In this document: positions 32,907 through 46,380 of the stretch, piece after piece
How the letters are laid out: each line of letters begins with the position of its first letter
Numbering within the stretch: the stretch's first letter is position 1
NCBI RefSeq assembly: GCF_937616625.2
Contig: NC_065572.1
Coordinates: 36,483,653-36,547,652 of the forward strand
DNA from: Mercurialis annua
Lineage: Eukaryota > Streptophyta > Magnoliopsida > Malpighiales > Euphorbiaceae
DNA: 64,000 nucleotides
Direction: 5' to 3'
Translations under genes and position numbers: made by a program
Notes under the pieces: generated by a model
What the model was told of the DNA's origin: nothing
The model's input: only the letters and a program-made list of their open reading frames with translations
The model's database searches: none

Positions 32907-35900
32907 AAACAAATCCAAACATTTCACCTTTTTAGCGATTTAAGTCAAAAGTTTATTAACGTTTAAAAACAAATCCAAACGTTTCCCCTTTTTAGCGATT
33001 GAAGCCAAACGTTTACAAACTTTACGAAACAAATCCAAATGTTTCACATTTTTAGAGATTTAATCCAAAAGTTTACAAACGTTACGAAAAAAATCCAAGC
33101 GTTTCACTTTTTTAGAAATTTAATTCGTACATTTACAAACGTTATGAAACAAATCTAAACGTTTCACCTTTTAAGTAATTGCAGCCAAACATTTACAAAC
33201 ATTACGAAATAAATCAAAATGTTTCACCTTTTTAGCGATTTAAGCCAAACGTTTGCAAACGTTACGAAGAAAATCCAAATGTTTCACCTTTTTCGCGATT
33301 TAAGCCAAACGTTTACAAACGTTACGAAACAAATTCAAGCGTTTCACCGTTTTAGAAAGTTAAGTAGACCGTTTACAAACGTTATGAAACAAATCAAAAC
33401 GTATAAACTTTTAAGTGATTAAAGCCAAACGTTTACAAACGTTACGAAGAAAATCCAAACGTTTCACCTTTTTCGCGATTTAAGCCAAACGTTTACAAAC
33501 GTTACGAAACAAATCCAAGTGTTTCACCTTTTTAACGATTTAAGCAGAACGTTTACAAATGTTACGAAACAAATCCAAGCGTTTCACCTTTTTAGCAATT
33601 TAAGCCGAACGTTTACAAACGTTATGAAACAAATCCAAGGGTTTCCCCTTTTTATCGATTGAAGCCAAACGTTTACAAACGTTACGAAAAAAATCCAAGC
33701 GTTTCAAAAGTTTTAAATCTAAGCTTTTGGCTTCAATCCCTAAAAAGGTTGAACATTTCGTTTTGTTTCGTAACATTTACAAACATTTGGCTTCAATCGC
33801 TAAAAATGTGAAACGTTTGGATTTTTTGTAACGTTTTAAACATTACGAAACTAATCCAAACGTTTCCCATTTTTAGCAATTCAAGCCAAACGTTTACAAA
33901 CGTTACGAAACAAATCCAAATGTTTCACCTTTTTATCAATTTAAGCCAAACATTTACAAACGTTACGAAACAAATCAAAACGTTTACAAACGTGATGAAA
34001 CAAATCCAAACGTTTCCCCTTTTTAGCGATATAAACAAACCGTATACAAACGTTACGAAACAAATCCAAATGTTTAACCTTTTAATCAATTTAAGCCGAA
34101 CGTTTACAAACATTACGAAAAAAATCCAAACGTTTCCCCTATTTAGCAATTTAAGCCAAACGTTTACAAACGTCATGAAACAAATCCAAACATTTTACCT
34201 TTTTAGCAAATTAAGCCAAACGTTTAAAAACTTTACGAAACAAAACCTAACGTTTAAAAAGTTACGAAACAAATCCAAACGTTTCACTTTTTTAGCGATT
34301 TAAGCCAAACGTTTACAAACGATACGAAACAAATCCAATCGTTTCACCTATTCAGCAATCAAGACAAACATTTACAAATGTTACGAAACAAATCCAAACG
34401 TTTCCCCTTTTTATCGATTGAAGCCAAACGTTGATAAACATTATGAAACAAAAGCAACCGTTTCACCTTTTAGCAATTTAAGTCAAACGTTTATAAACAT
34501 TACGAAACAAATCCAAATGTTTCCTGTTTTAAACAATTTAAGCCAATCCTTTACAAAAGTTACAAAACAAATCCAAATGTTTCCCCTTTTTAGTGATTTA
34601 AGCCAAACGTTTACAACCGTTACGAAACAAATCCAAATGTTTCGCCTTTTTAGCAATTTAGGTTGAACGTTTACAAAGGTTATGAAACAAAACCGAACGT
34701 TTAAAAGATTACGAAACAAATCCAATTGTTTCACTTTTTTAGCGATTTAAGCCAAACGTTTACAAACGTTAGAAAACAAATCCAGCATTTCACCTTTTAA
34801 GCAATTTAAGCCACGTTTACAAAAGTTACGAAACAAAACCAAACATTTCACTTTTTTACCGATTGAAGCCAAACGTTTACAAACGTTATGAAACAAAACC
34901 AAACGTTTATAAACGTTACGAAACAAATCCAAACATTTCACCTTTTTTGCTATTTAAGCCAAACCTTTACAAATGTTACGAAACAAAACCAAACGTTTCA
35001 CCTTTTTAGCGATTTAAGCCCAATGTTTATAAACGTTACAAAACAAATCTAATCGTTTCCCCATTTTAGCGATTTAAGCCAAACGTTTAAAACGTTACGA
35101 AACAAATCAAAGCGTTTCACCTTTTTAGCAAATTAAGCCAAACGTTTACAAACGTTACGAAATAAAACCAAACGTTTCACCTTTTTAGGGATTTAAGCGA
35201 AACGTTACGAAAGAAATCCAAACGTTTCCCAATTTTAGCGACTTAAGCCAAACGTTTACAAACGTTACGAAACAAATCCAAATATTCCCCTTTTAGCGAT
35301 TTAAGCCAAACGTTTACAAACGTTACGAAACAAATCCAAACGTTTCATCTTTTTAGCGATTTAAGCCAAACATTTACAAACGTTACAAAACAAAACCAAA
35401 CGTTTCACCTGTTTAGCGATTTAAGCCAAACGTTTATAAACGTTACGTAACAAATCCAAACGTTTCCCCATTTTATCGATTTAAGCAAAACATGTACAAA
35501 CGTTACCAAGAAAATTCAAGCGTTTCACCTTTTTATGAATATAAGCCAAACGTTTACAAACGTTATGAGACAAAGCCAAACGGTTCACATTTTTAACGAT
35601 TTAAGCCAAACATTTATAAACGTTACGAAACAAAACCAAACATTTCACCTTTTTTGCGATTTAAGCCAACGTTTGTAAATGTTACGTAACAAATCCAAAC
35701 GTTTCACCTTTTTCGCGATTTAAGCCAAACGTTTACAAACGTTACGAAACAAATTCAAGCGTTTCACCGTTTTAGAAAGTTAAGCAGAACGTTTACAAAC
35801 GCTATGAAACAAATCAAAACGTTTAAACTTTTAAGTGATTAAAGCCAAATGTTTATAAACGCTAATAAACAAATCTAAACCTTTCACCTTTTTAGTGATT

Positions 35901-38900
35901 TAAGCCAAACGTTTACAAGCATTACGAAACAAATCCAAATGTTTTACCTTTGTAGCGATTTAAGCCAAACGTTTACAAATGTTACGAAACAAATCCAAGC
36001 GTTTCACCTTTTTAGCAATTTAAGCCGAACGTTTATAAACGTTATGAAACAAATCCAAGGTTTTCGACTTTTTATCGATTGAAGCCAAACGTTTACAAAT
36101 GTTACGAGAAAAATCCAAGCGTTTCAAACGTTTTAAATCCAAGCTTTTGGCTTCAATCGCTAAAAAGGTTAAACGTTTCGTTTTGTTTCGTAACATTTCT
36201 AAACATTTGGCTTCAATCGCTAAAAATGTGAAATGTTTGGATTTTTCGTAACGTTTTGAAACATTACGAAACTTATCCAAACGTTTCCCCTTTTTAGCAA
36301 TTTGAGCCAAACGTTACGAAACAAATCCAAACATTTCACCTTTTTAGCAATTTTAGCCAAACGTTTACAAACGTTACGAAATAAATCCAAGCGTTTTACC
36401 TTTTTAGCAATTTAAGTCAAACGTTTACAAATTTTACGAAACAAAACCTAACGTTTAAAACGTTACGAAACAAATCCAAACGTATCACTTTTTTAAGCGA
36501 TATAAGCCAAACGTTTACAAGGTTACGAAACAAATCCAAGCGTTTCACCTTTTTAGCAATATAAGCCAAACGTTTACAAACGTTACGAAACAAATCCAAA
36601 CGTTTCACCTTTCTATCGATTGAAGCCAAACATTTATAAAGGATATGAAACTAAACCAAACGTTTCACCTTTTTACCAATTTCAGCCAAACATTTACAAA
36701 CGTTACGAAACAAATCCAAACGTTTCACCTTTTAAGAAATTTAGGACAATCGTTTACAAACGTTACAAAACAAATCTAAACGTTTCACCTTTTTAGCAAT
36801 TTAAGCCAAACGTTTACAAACGTTACGAAACAAATCCAAACGTTTCACCTTTTTAGCGATTGAATTCAAACATTTACAAACGGTACGAAACAAAACCAAA
36901 CGTTTTCAATGTTATGAAACAAATCCAAACGTTTTACTTTTTTAGCGATTTAAGCCAAACGCTTACATATATTACTAAACAAATCCAAGCGTTTCACCTA
37001 TTTAGCAATTTAAGCGAACCGTTTACATACGTTACGAAAGAAATCCAAACGTTTCATCTTTTGAGCATTGAAGCGAAACGTTTATGAATGTTACGAAACA
37101 AAACCAAACGTTTAGAAACGTTACGAATCAAATCCAAACGTTTCACCTTTTTAGCGATTTAAGCCAAACATTTACAAACGTTACGAAACGAAACCAAACA
37201 CTTCACCTTTTTAGCGATTTATGCCAAACATTAATAAACGTTACAAAACAAATGCAAACTTTGAAACGTTTCCCCTTTTTAGCAATTTAAGCCACCTTTT
37301 TAGCGATTTAAACCAAACGTTTACAAATTTATGAAACAAAACCAAACGTTTCACCTTTTTAGCATTTTAAGCCAAACGTTTACAAACGTTACGAAACATA
37401 TCTAAGCGTTTCACCTTTTTAGCAATTTAAGCCAAACGTTTACAAAGGTTACGAAACAAAACCAAACGTTTCACATTTTTAGAGATTTAAGCCAAACGTT
37501 ACGAAACAAATCCAAACACTTCACCTTTTTAGCAATTTAAGCCACCTTTTTAGCGATTTAAGTCAAACTTTTACAAATTTATGAAACAAAGCCAAACCTT
37601 TCACCGTTTTAGCAATTTAAGCCAAACGTTTACAAACGTTACGAAACAAATTCAAGCGTTTCACCTTTTTAGCGATATAAGCTAAACGTTTACAAATGTT
37701 ACGGAACAAAACAAAACGTTTCACATATTTAGCGATTTAAGCCAAACGTTTACAAACGTTACGAAACAAATCCTAACGTTTCACCTCTTTAGCGATTTAA
37801 GCAAAAAATTTACAAATGTTACGAAACAAAACCATACGTTTATAAATGTTTGGCTTAAATCGCAAAAATGGGAAAACGTTTGGATTGGATTTGTTTCGTA
37901 ACGTTTGTAAACGTTTGGCTTATATCGCTAAAAAGGCGAAACGTTTGGATTAGTTTCGTAACGTTTGTAAACCTTTGGCTTCAATCGCTTAAAATGCGAA
38001 ACGTTTGGTTTTGTTTAATAACGTTTGTAAACATTTGGCTTAAATTGCTAAAAAGGTGAAACACTTGGATTTTTTCCGTAACGTTTGTAAATGTCTGCCT
38101 TAAATTGCTAAAAAGGTGAAATGTTTGGATTTGTTTCGTAACGTTTGTAAATATTTGGCTTAAATTGCTAAAAATGTGAAAGTTTGGTTTTGTTCCGTAA
38201 CGTTTGTAAACGTTTGGCTTAAATTGCTAAAAAGGTGAAACGCTTGGATTTGTTTCGTAACGTTTGTAAACGTTTGGCTCAAATTGCTAAAATGGGGAAA
38301 CGTTTGGATTTGTTTCGTAACGTTTGTAAACGTTTGGCTTAAATCGCTAAAAAGGTGAAACGTTTGGATTTGTTTCGTAACATTTGTAAACGTTTGGCAT
38401 AAATCGGAAAAACGGTGAAATGTTTGGTTTTGTTTCGGAACATTGGTAAACGTTTGGCTTAAATTGCTAAAAGGTGAAGCGCTTGGATTTGTTTCATAAC
38501 GTTTTTAAACCCTTGGCTTTAATGGCTAAAATGGGGAAACATTTGGATTTGTTTCCTAACGTTTGTAAACGTTTTGCTTAAATTGCTAAAGCCTTGAAAC
38601 ACTTGGATTTCTTTCGTAACGTTTGTAAAGGTTTGACTTAAATCGCTAAAATGGGGAAACATTTGGATTTGGCTTAAATCGCTAAAAATGTGAAACGTTT
38701 GGATTTGTTTTGTAACGTTTTAAACGTTTGGATTTGTTTTGTAACGTTTTAAACGTTTGGATTTGTTTTGTAACGTTTTAAACGTTTGGATTTGTTTCGT
38801 AATGTTTACAAATGTTACAAAATAAAACCAAAAACGTTTACAAACGTTACAAAACAAAACCAAACGTTTCAGCTTTTTAGCAATTTAAGCCAAACGTTTT

Positions 38901-39147
38901 CAAACGTTACGAAACAAATCTAACTGTTTCACCTTTTTAGCGATTTAAGCCAAATGTTTACAAATGTTACGAAACAAATCCAAAAGTTTCCCCTTTTTAG
39001 CGATTTAAGCCAAACGTTTACAAACGTTTCATAAGAAAACCAAACGTGTACAAACGTTTCGAAAAAAAACCAAAGGTTTCACCTTTTTAGCAATTTAAGC
39101 CAAACGTTTACAAACGTTTCGAATCAAATCCAAACGTTTCACCTTTT
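32907..39147 (+). repeat. 60-bp satellite array, block 3b
   Basis: Mainly + orientation, with inverted segments at about 33723-33838, 36143-36252 and the longer 37850-38808. A higher-order copy of 30950-32790 is at about 35700-37550 (offset about 4,750), sharing the private parts 'cgcgatttaag', 'aagcttttggcttc' and 'gccacctttttagcg'. Near 38690-38790 four short 32-35-bp units of tggatttgttttgtaacg plus ttttaaacgttt type form a sub-monomer run. The right edge adjoins the island at 39148. Confidence 0.95.
37850..38808 (-). repeat. Inverted satellite segment of about 960 bp
   Basis: About 16 monomers read on the - strand. Entry is at the dyad 37836-37849 (acgtttataaatgt) and exit at the dyad-like 38801-38816 (aatgtttacaaatgtt). 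Monomer phase is kept across both switches, that is, the arms of the palindrome belong to the monomer on each side. Confidence 0.9.
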
Positions 39148-41072
39148 TTTAGTAGTATGTGCCCTAGGGCAATTTAATTGTGTATATTTGTAGAACTAAT
39201 CCCAATGGCAAAGATATATATGTTTTATTTGAACTAAGTGTCTCATCAACTAAGTGTTCATTTATTACGTATTGTCCTTATCACATTGTGATAGAATCTA
39301 TTCTTAAGGTGTTAAGAATATGATTGACAAATTCTATTATTCAAGTGATTTAAATAACCGTTCACGATCGATGGGGTCCTACGAATAAGGGCATCGCATT
39401 ATCCCGGAAAGATCGTGACCTCTGTTTATTCTCCTGATTAGTAAAGAGTTACTATATTATAGGAAGTAGTGAGTCTCATTCTACGTGATGGGGATTAGAA
39501 TAAACATGTGGACACTCAAGGTGTTGAGTGAGTCGAACAAGTGACGCTAGATAACTTATACATGGTAATTCATTAAAGTCAATTTAATGTCATCTAGTTC
39601 ATAATTGTACATATGTCCTTTGACTTGCGGTGACACTATCTTGTATATAGGTGATTAGAGTTTGATACTCCTTAAGCCTAGATCTTTCATCAGCTAGGAC
39701 TGCGAGATGTGTTGTCTCTAGTTAGTTGTATATGGAGATAGGGGTTTAACCTAGAAAGGATTCATCACTCTGGATGAACGGAGACAAGATTCTATGCTAT
39801 CTCGAATTGTTCTTGATGGATAATAAAAACCTGCGCAGGTGTATATGACTTACTTAGAAAGTTGTTTCTAGTGGAAGTCATATTTATCAAGAATTAGAAT
39901 TGAGAGATGAGGTCGTATGATCAAGACAAATAGTGTTTGACTTAACCGTGACACTAGTCGAGATTGGTATCTTAGATGAAGGGAATTTTGAGTGTACGGT
40001 AATTATGAACATTGGTTCATATAGAATGCATCGAAACATTCATTTCTATTTGGGGGTCGTGATATGTTCCTAGACGTCACTCTTGATCTACGAGAATTAA
40101 TAATTAAATGGGATTTAATTGTTTAATATAAAAAAGGCGTTTCTTATGACTCTCGTTGCCATATTAATGTGCACATAGTTAGTCACACACAATAGAGTGT
40201 GCAATCGATTGAGTTTACGAAAGATCAATTTCATATAGATACTAGAATATCTCGAAAATTGATCTAAGATGAAAAACAAATACAAATTAGGGACTAATTT
40301 GTAAGAGTTACAAATTAGTAGGAACCTAATTGTATATTATCCAAGTTAATTAGGGACTAATTTATAACTCTTATATTTTAACCAAATTTTATGATTATAA
40401 GGCTTAAGTAATTAATTAGTGTAATTAATGATACTTAAAGCGCTTATCATAAATTAGTGGAATGATGATGCAATATAGTGATGTCATGTCATGAAGATGA
40501 TATCATAAATATGATGTCACAAGTGACACATATGTAGCTAGGTGTCACATGGTGGCAATACCTTAACTATATATGCAACACTTGTCTTGCCATGTGTCTT
40601 AAGGACACTAAACCTTCAAGCCTATATATAGTTCATGGATGTTAAGGCAAAAGATACTCAACACCAAGTTGTAGAGAGAGAAATATACTTGAAGGAGTTC
40701 AAGTAGTCATCAATCACGGGAATAACTTGGCGACGTTTTTCATACATCCGAGCAAGGACGTAATCGCGGCGAGAGTTTGAGCTTAAGGCTGCTCGACAAG
40801 AGGAACTCTTGCGTATTACTTCAAGGCGAGGATTCAATCGGACGCATACTCGTGTGGACGAGCTTGAGGTCGTCGTACTTTCGGGACTATAAGAATCGTT
40901 GGAGAATCGACATAGGTATTCTTCTTACGATTCCTAGATGCATGCTTTAATTACTAAATGATACGACGATCCATTTGTTGTTGATATGATCAACTTGAGG
41001 ATTCAGATTGTTGGAATTTCGATTTTGAATTGAAATATATAATCCGGACCCGCCCATCCCACTATGCCAACA
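39148..41072 (+). mobile_element. Non-coding island, probable solo LTR
   Basis: A unique 1.9-kb AT-rich island within satellite. It ends ...ccactatgccaaca, and the 5-bp direct repeat ctttt lies at 39143-39147 and 41073-41077 in register with the satellite, which would be a target duplication if the left end is tttagtagtatg (a decayed TG). The alternative left end is TGTGCCC at 39158. A tatatata box at 40623-40630 in the last quarter fits U3-R-U5 order on the + strand. Style suggests a Ty1/copia-type LTR, but that is a guess. No gene was seen. Confidence 0.6.
40623..40630 (+). promoter_or_regulatory. TATA box of the solo-LTR-like island
   Basis: cctatatatag, followed about 30-50 bp later by 'aagatactcaacacc'-like sequence, a plausible transcript start. 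It is the only good TATA consensus in the island and lies about 450 bp from its right end. Confidence 0.45.
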
Positions 41073-41460
41073 CTTTTCAGAGATATAAGCCAAACACTTA
41101 CAAACATTACGAAACAAATCCAAACGTTTCACCGTTTTATCAATTGAAGCCAAACGTTTACAAACATTACGAAACAAATCCAAATGTTTCCCCATTTTTG
41201 CGATTTAAGCCAAACTTGTACAAAATTTACGAAATAAAACCAAACGTCTCACCTTTTTAGCAATTTAAGCCAAACGTTTACAAATAAATCCAAAACGTTT
41301 CCCATTTTTAGCAATTTAAGCCAAACGTTTATAAACGTTACGAAACGAATCCAAACGTTTCACCTTTTTAGCATTTTAAGCCAAACGAATCCAAACGTTT
41401 CACTTTTTTAGCGAGTAAAGCCAAAAGTTTACAAAATTACGAAATAAAACCAAACGTTTA

Positions 41461-41968
41461 TAAACGTTCGGCTTAAATCGCTAAAATGGGGAAAAGTTTG
41501 GATTTGTTTCGTAACGTTTGTAAATGTTTGGCTTAAATCGCTGAAAAGGGGAAACGTTTGGATTTGTTTCGTAACGTTTGTAAACCTTTGGCTTAAATCG
41601 GTAAAAAGGTGAAATATTTAGTTTTGTTTCGTAACGTTTGTAAACGTTTGGCTTAAATTGATAAAAAGGTGAAACGCTTGATTTGTTTCGTAACGTTTGT
41701 AAACCTTTGGCTTTAATGGCTAAAATGGGGAAACGTTTGCATTTGTTTCCTAACGTTTGTAAACGTTTGGTTTAAATTTCTAAAAACATGAAACGCTTGG
41801 ATTTGTTTTGTTACGTTTGTAAAGGTTTGGCTTAAATCGCTAAAATGAGTAAACGTTTGGATTTGTGTCATAACGTTTGTAAACGTTCGGCTTAAATCGC
41901 TAAAATGTGAAACTTTTGGATTTTTTTCGTACGTTTGGATTTGTTTCGTACGTTTGGATTTGTTTCGT
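41461..41968 (-). repeat. Inverted satellite segment of about 510 bp
   Basis: Entry at the perfect dyad AACGTTTATAAACGTT (41453-41468) and exit at AACGTTTACAAACGTT (41969-41984). At the exit the palindrome extends outward on both sides (tttcgt/acgaaa), so the two flanking half monomers form a long hairpin. Confidence 0.92.
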
Positions 41969-44900
41969 AACGTTTACAAACGTTACGAAATAAAACCAAA
42001 ACGTTTTACCTTTTAGCATTTTAAGCCAAACGTTACAAATGTTACGAAACAAAACCAAATGTTTCACCTTTTTAGCAATTCAAGCCAAACGTTTACAAAC
42101 ATTACGAAACAAATCTAAACGTTACACCTTTTTAGCAATTTGAGCCAAATGTTTACAAACGTTACGAAACAAATCTGAACGTTTCACCTTTTTATCGATT
42201 TAAGCCACACGTTTACAAACGTTACAAAACAAAACCAATCGTTACTAAAAATAACCAAACGTTTCCCCTTTTTAGCGATTTAAGCCAAACGTTTACAAGC
42301 GTTTCGAATCAAATCCACACGTTTCACCTTTTTAGCGATTTAAGCCAAACGTTTACAAACGTTACGGAACAAATCCAAACGTTTCACCTTTTTATCAATT
42401 GAAGCCAAACGTTTACAAACATTACAAAACAAATCCAAACGTTTCCCCATTTTTGTGACTTAAGCCAAACGTGTATAAAAGTTACGCAACAAAACCAAAC
42501 GTTTCTGCGTTTTAGCAATATAAGCCAAACGTTTACAAACAAATCCAAAACGTTTCCCCTTTTTAGCTATTTAAGCCAAACATTTATAAACGTTACGGAA
42601 TGAATCCAAAAGTTTCACCTTTTTAGCGATTTAAGCCAAACGTTTACAAAAGTTACGAAACAAATCTAAACGTTTCACCTTTTTAGCGATTTAAGCCAAA
42701 CGTTTACAAAACTACGAAATAAAATCAAACGTTTATAAATGTTTGGATTTGTTTCAAAACGTTATGAAACAAATCCATACGTTTCACCTTTTTAGCGATT
42801 GAAGTCAAACGTTTACAAACGTTACGAAACAAAACCAAACGTTTACAAACGTTAAAAAACAAATACAAGTGTCTCACCTTTTTAGCGACTTCAGCCAAAA
42901 GTTTACAAACGTTACGAAACAAATCCAAACGTTTAACCTTTTTAGTGATTTAAGCCAAACGTTTACAAACGTAAGCTAAATATTTAAAACCTTATGAAAC
43001 AAATCCAAACGTTTAACCTTTTTAGCGATTTAAGCCAAACGTTTACGAACGTTACGTAACAAATCCAAACGTTTAACCTATTTAGCGATTTAAGTCAAAC
43101 ATTTGCAAACGTTACGATCCAAATCCAAGCGTTTCACCTTTTTAGAAATTTAAGCAAACGTTTACAAAAGTTACTAAACAAAACCAAACGTTTAACCTTT
43201 TTAGCGATTTAAGACAAACGATTACAAATGTTATGAAACAATTCCAAGCGTTTCACCTTTCTAGCAATTTAAGCTAAACGTTTACAAACGTAATGAAACA
43301 AATCCAAACGTGTCACCTTTTTAGCGATTTAAGCCAAACATTTACAAACATTTCAAAACAAATCCATTGTTTCCCCATTTTAGCGATTTAAGCCAAACGT
43401 TTAAAACGTTACGAAACAAATCCAAACGTTTCACCTTTTTAGTGATTTAAGCCAAATGTTTACAAACGTTACGAAACAAATCCAAACTTTTTACCTTTTT
43501 AGCGATTTAAGAAAAACGTTTACAAACATTACGAAACAAATCCAAGCGTTTCACCATTTTAGCAATTTAAGTCAAACTTTTACAAACGTTACGAAACAAA
43601 TCCAAATGTTTCACCTTTTTAGCGATTTAAGCCAAACGTTTACAAATGTTACAAAACAAATCCAAACGTTTCACCTTTTTAGCGATTTAAGCTAAACATT
43701 TACAAACGTTACGAAAGAAAACCAAACGTTTCAACTTTTTAGCGATTTAAGCCAACCGTTTACAAACGTTACGAAACAAATCCAAACGCTTCACCTTTTT
43801 AGTGATTTAAGCCAAACGTTTACAAATGTTACAAAACAAAATTACGAAACAAATCCAGATGTTTCCCCATTTTAGCGATTTAAGCCAAACGTTTACAAAC
43901 GTTACGAAACAAATCAAAACGTTTCACCTTTTTATCGATTTAAGCCAAACGTCTACAAATCCAAGCGTTTCACCTGTTTACAATTTAAGCCAAATATTTA
44001 CAAACGTTACGTAACAAAACCAAACGTTTCCCTTTTTAGAAATTTAAGTCAAACCCTTAAAAAATGAAATGTATCCAAACGTTTCCCTATTTTAGCGATT
44101 TAAGCCAAACCTTTACTAACATAACGAAACAAATCCAAACGTTCCCTCTTTTTAGTGATTGAAGCCAAACGTTTACAAACGTAACAAAACCAAACCTTTC
44201 ACCTTTTTAGCAATTTAAGCTAAACGTTTACAAACGTTACAAAACAAAACAAAACGTTTTTCGCAATTTAAGCTAAACGTTTGTAAACGTTACGAAACAA
44301 AACCAAATGTTTTACCTTTTTAGCGACATAAGCCAAACGTTACGAAACAAATCCAAATGTTTCCCCATTTTAGCAATTTAAGCCAAACGTTTAAAACGTT
44401 ACGAAACAAATTCAAACGTTTCACCTTTTTAGCGATTAAGCCAAACATTTTCAGACATTACGAAACAAATCCAAGCGTTTCACATTTTTAGAGATTTAAG
44501 CCAAACGTTTACAGACGCTACGAAACAAATCCAAACTTATCACCTTTTTAGAGATTTAAGCCAAACGTTTACAAAAGTTACGAAACAAATCCAAATGTTT
44601 CCCCATTTTAGCGATTTAAGCCATAATTTTACAAATGTTAATAAACAAATCCAAACGTTACACCTCTTTTGCGATTTAAGCCAAACGTATACAAATCAAA
44701 GCGTTTCTTCTTTTTAAAATTTAAGCCAAACGTTTAGAAATGTTACGAAAGAAATCCAAACGTTTCCCAATTTTAGCGATTTAAGCCAAACGTTTACAAA
44801 CATCACCTTTTAGCGATTGAAGTCAAACATTTACAAACGTTATGAAAAAAACCAAACATTTGTAGCAATTTAAGCCAAACGTTTACAAACGTTATGAAAC

Positions 44901-46380
44901 AAAACAAAAAGTTTACAAACAAATCCAAAGGTTTCACCAAACATTTAAAATGTTACGAAACAAATCCAAACTTTTCACCTTTTTAGCGTTATAAGCCAAA
45001 TGATTACAAATCCAAGATTTCTCATTTAACAATTTAAGCCAAACGTTTACAAACGTTAGGGAACAAAACCGAACGTTGTCAAAGGTTATAAAACAAAACA
45101 AAACATTTCACCTTTTTAGCGATTTAAGCCAAACGTTTACAAATGTTACGAAACAAATCCTAACGTTTACAAACGTTACAAAACAAAATCAAACGTTTCA
45201 AAACGTTACAAACAAATTCAAGCGTTTCACTTTTTTAGTGATTCAAGCCAAACATTTACAAATGGTACGAAACAAAACCTATTGTTTAAAAACATTACGA
45301 AACAAATCCAAGTCTTTCACCTTTTTAGCAATTTAAGCCGAACGTTTACAAACGTTGCGAAACAAATCCAAACGTGTCACCTTTTTAGCGATTTAAGCCA
45401 AACGTGTAAAACGTTACGAAACAAATCCAAACGTGAAACGGTGAAACGATTTGGGGAAATGTTTACAAATGTTACAAAACAAAACCAAACGTTTCCCATT
45501 TTTTGCGATTTAAGCCAAACGTTTTACACGTTACGAAACCAAAACCAAACGGTTAAAACATTACGAAACAAATCCAAATTCAAACGTTTAAAATGTTACG
45601 AAACAAATCCAAACATGAAAAGGTGAAACGATTGGGGAAACGTTTACAAACTTTACGAACCAAAACCAAACGTTTCCTATTTTTAGCAATTTAAGCCACA
45701 CGTTTTAAACATTACGAAACAAAACCAAACATTTAAAATGTTACGAAACAAATCAAAATGTTTCCCCATTTTAGCTATTTAAGCCGAACGTTTACAAACG
45801 CTATGAAACAAATCCAAACGTTTCACCTTTTTAGCGATTGAAGCCCAACGTTTACAATCGTTACGAAACAAAACCAAACGTTGAAATCGTTACGAAACAA
45901 AACAAAATGTTTTACTTTTTTAGCGATTTAAGCCAAACATTTAAAATGTTATAAAACAAATCCAAACGTTTCCCCTTTATAGTGATTTAAGCCAAACGTT
46001 TACAAAGGTTACGTGATAAATCTAAATGTTTCACCTATTTAGCGATTTAGGCTAAACGTTTGCAAACGATACGAAATAAATTTAAGCGTTTCCCCTTTTT
46101 AGAAATTTAAGCCAAACATTTATAAAAGTTAGTAAACCAAATCAAACATTTCACATTTTTAGCGATTTACGACAAACGTTTACAAATGTTACGAAACAAT
46201 TCCAAGCGTTTCACCTTTTTAGAAATTTAAGCTAAACGTTTACAAACGTTATGAAACAAATCCAAACGTTTCACCTTTTTAGCGACTTAAGCCAAACGTT
46301 TACAAACGTTACGAAACAAATCCAAACGTTTCACCTTTTTAGCGACTTAAGCCAAACATTTACAAACGTTACGAAACAAA

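Noticed and set aside
39158..41072. DNA transposon or MITE with terminal inverted repeats
   Set aside because: The two ends are not inverted copies of one another. TATA position and the ...CCAACA end fit an LTR better.
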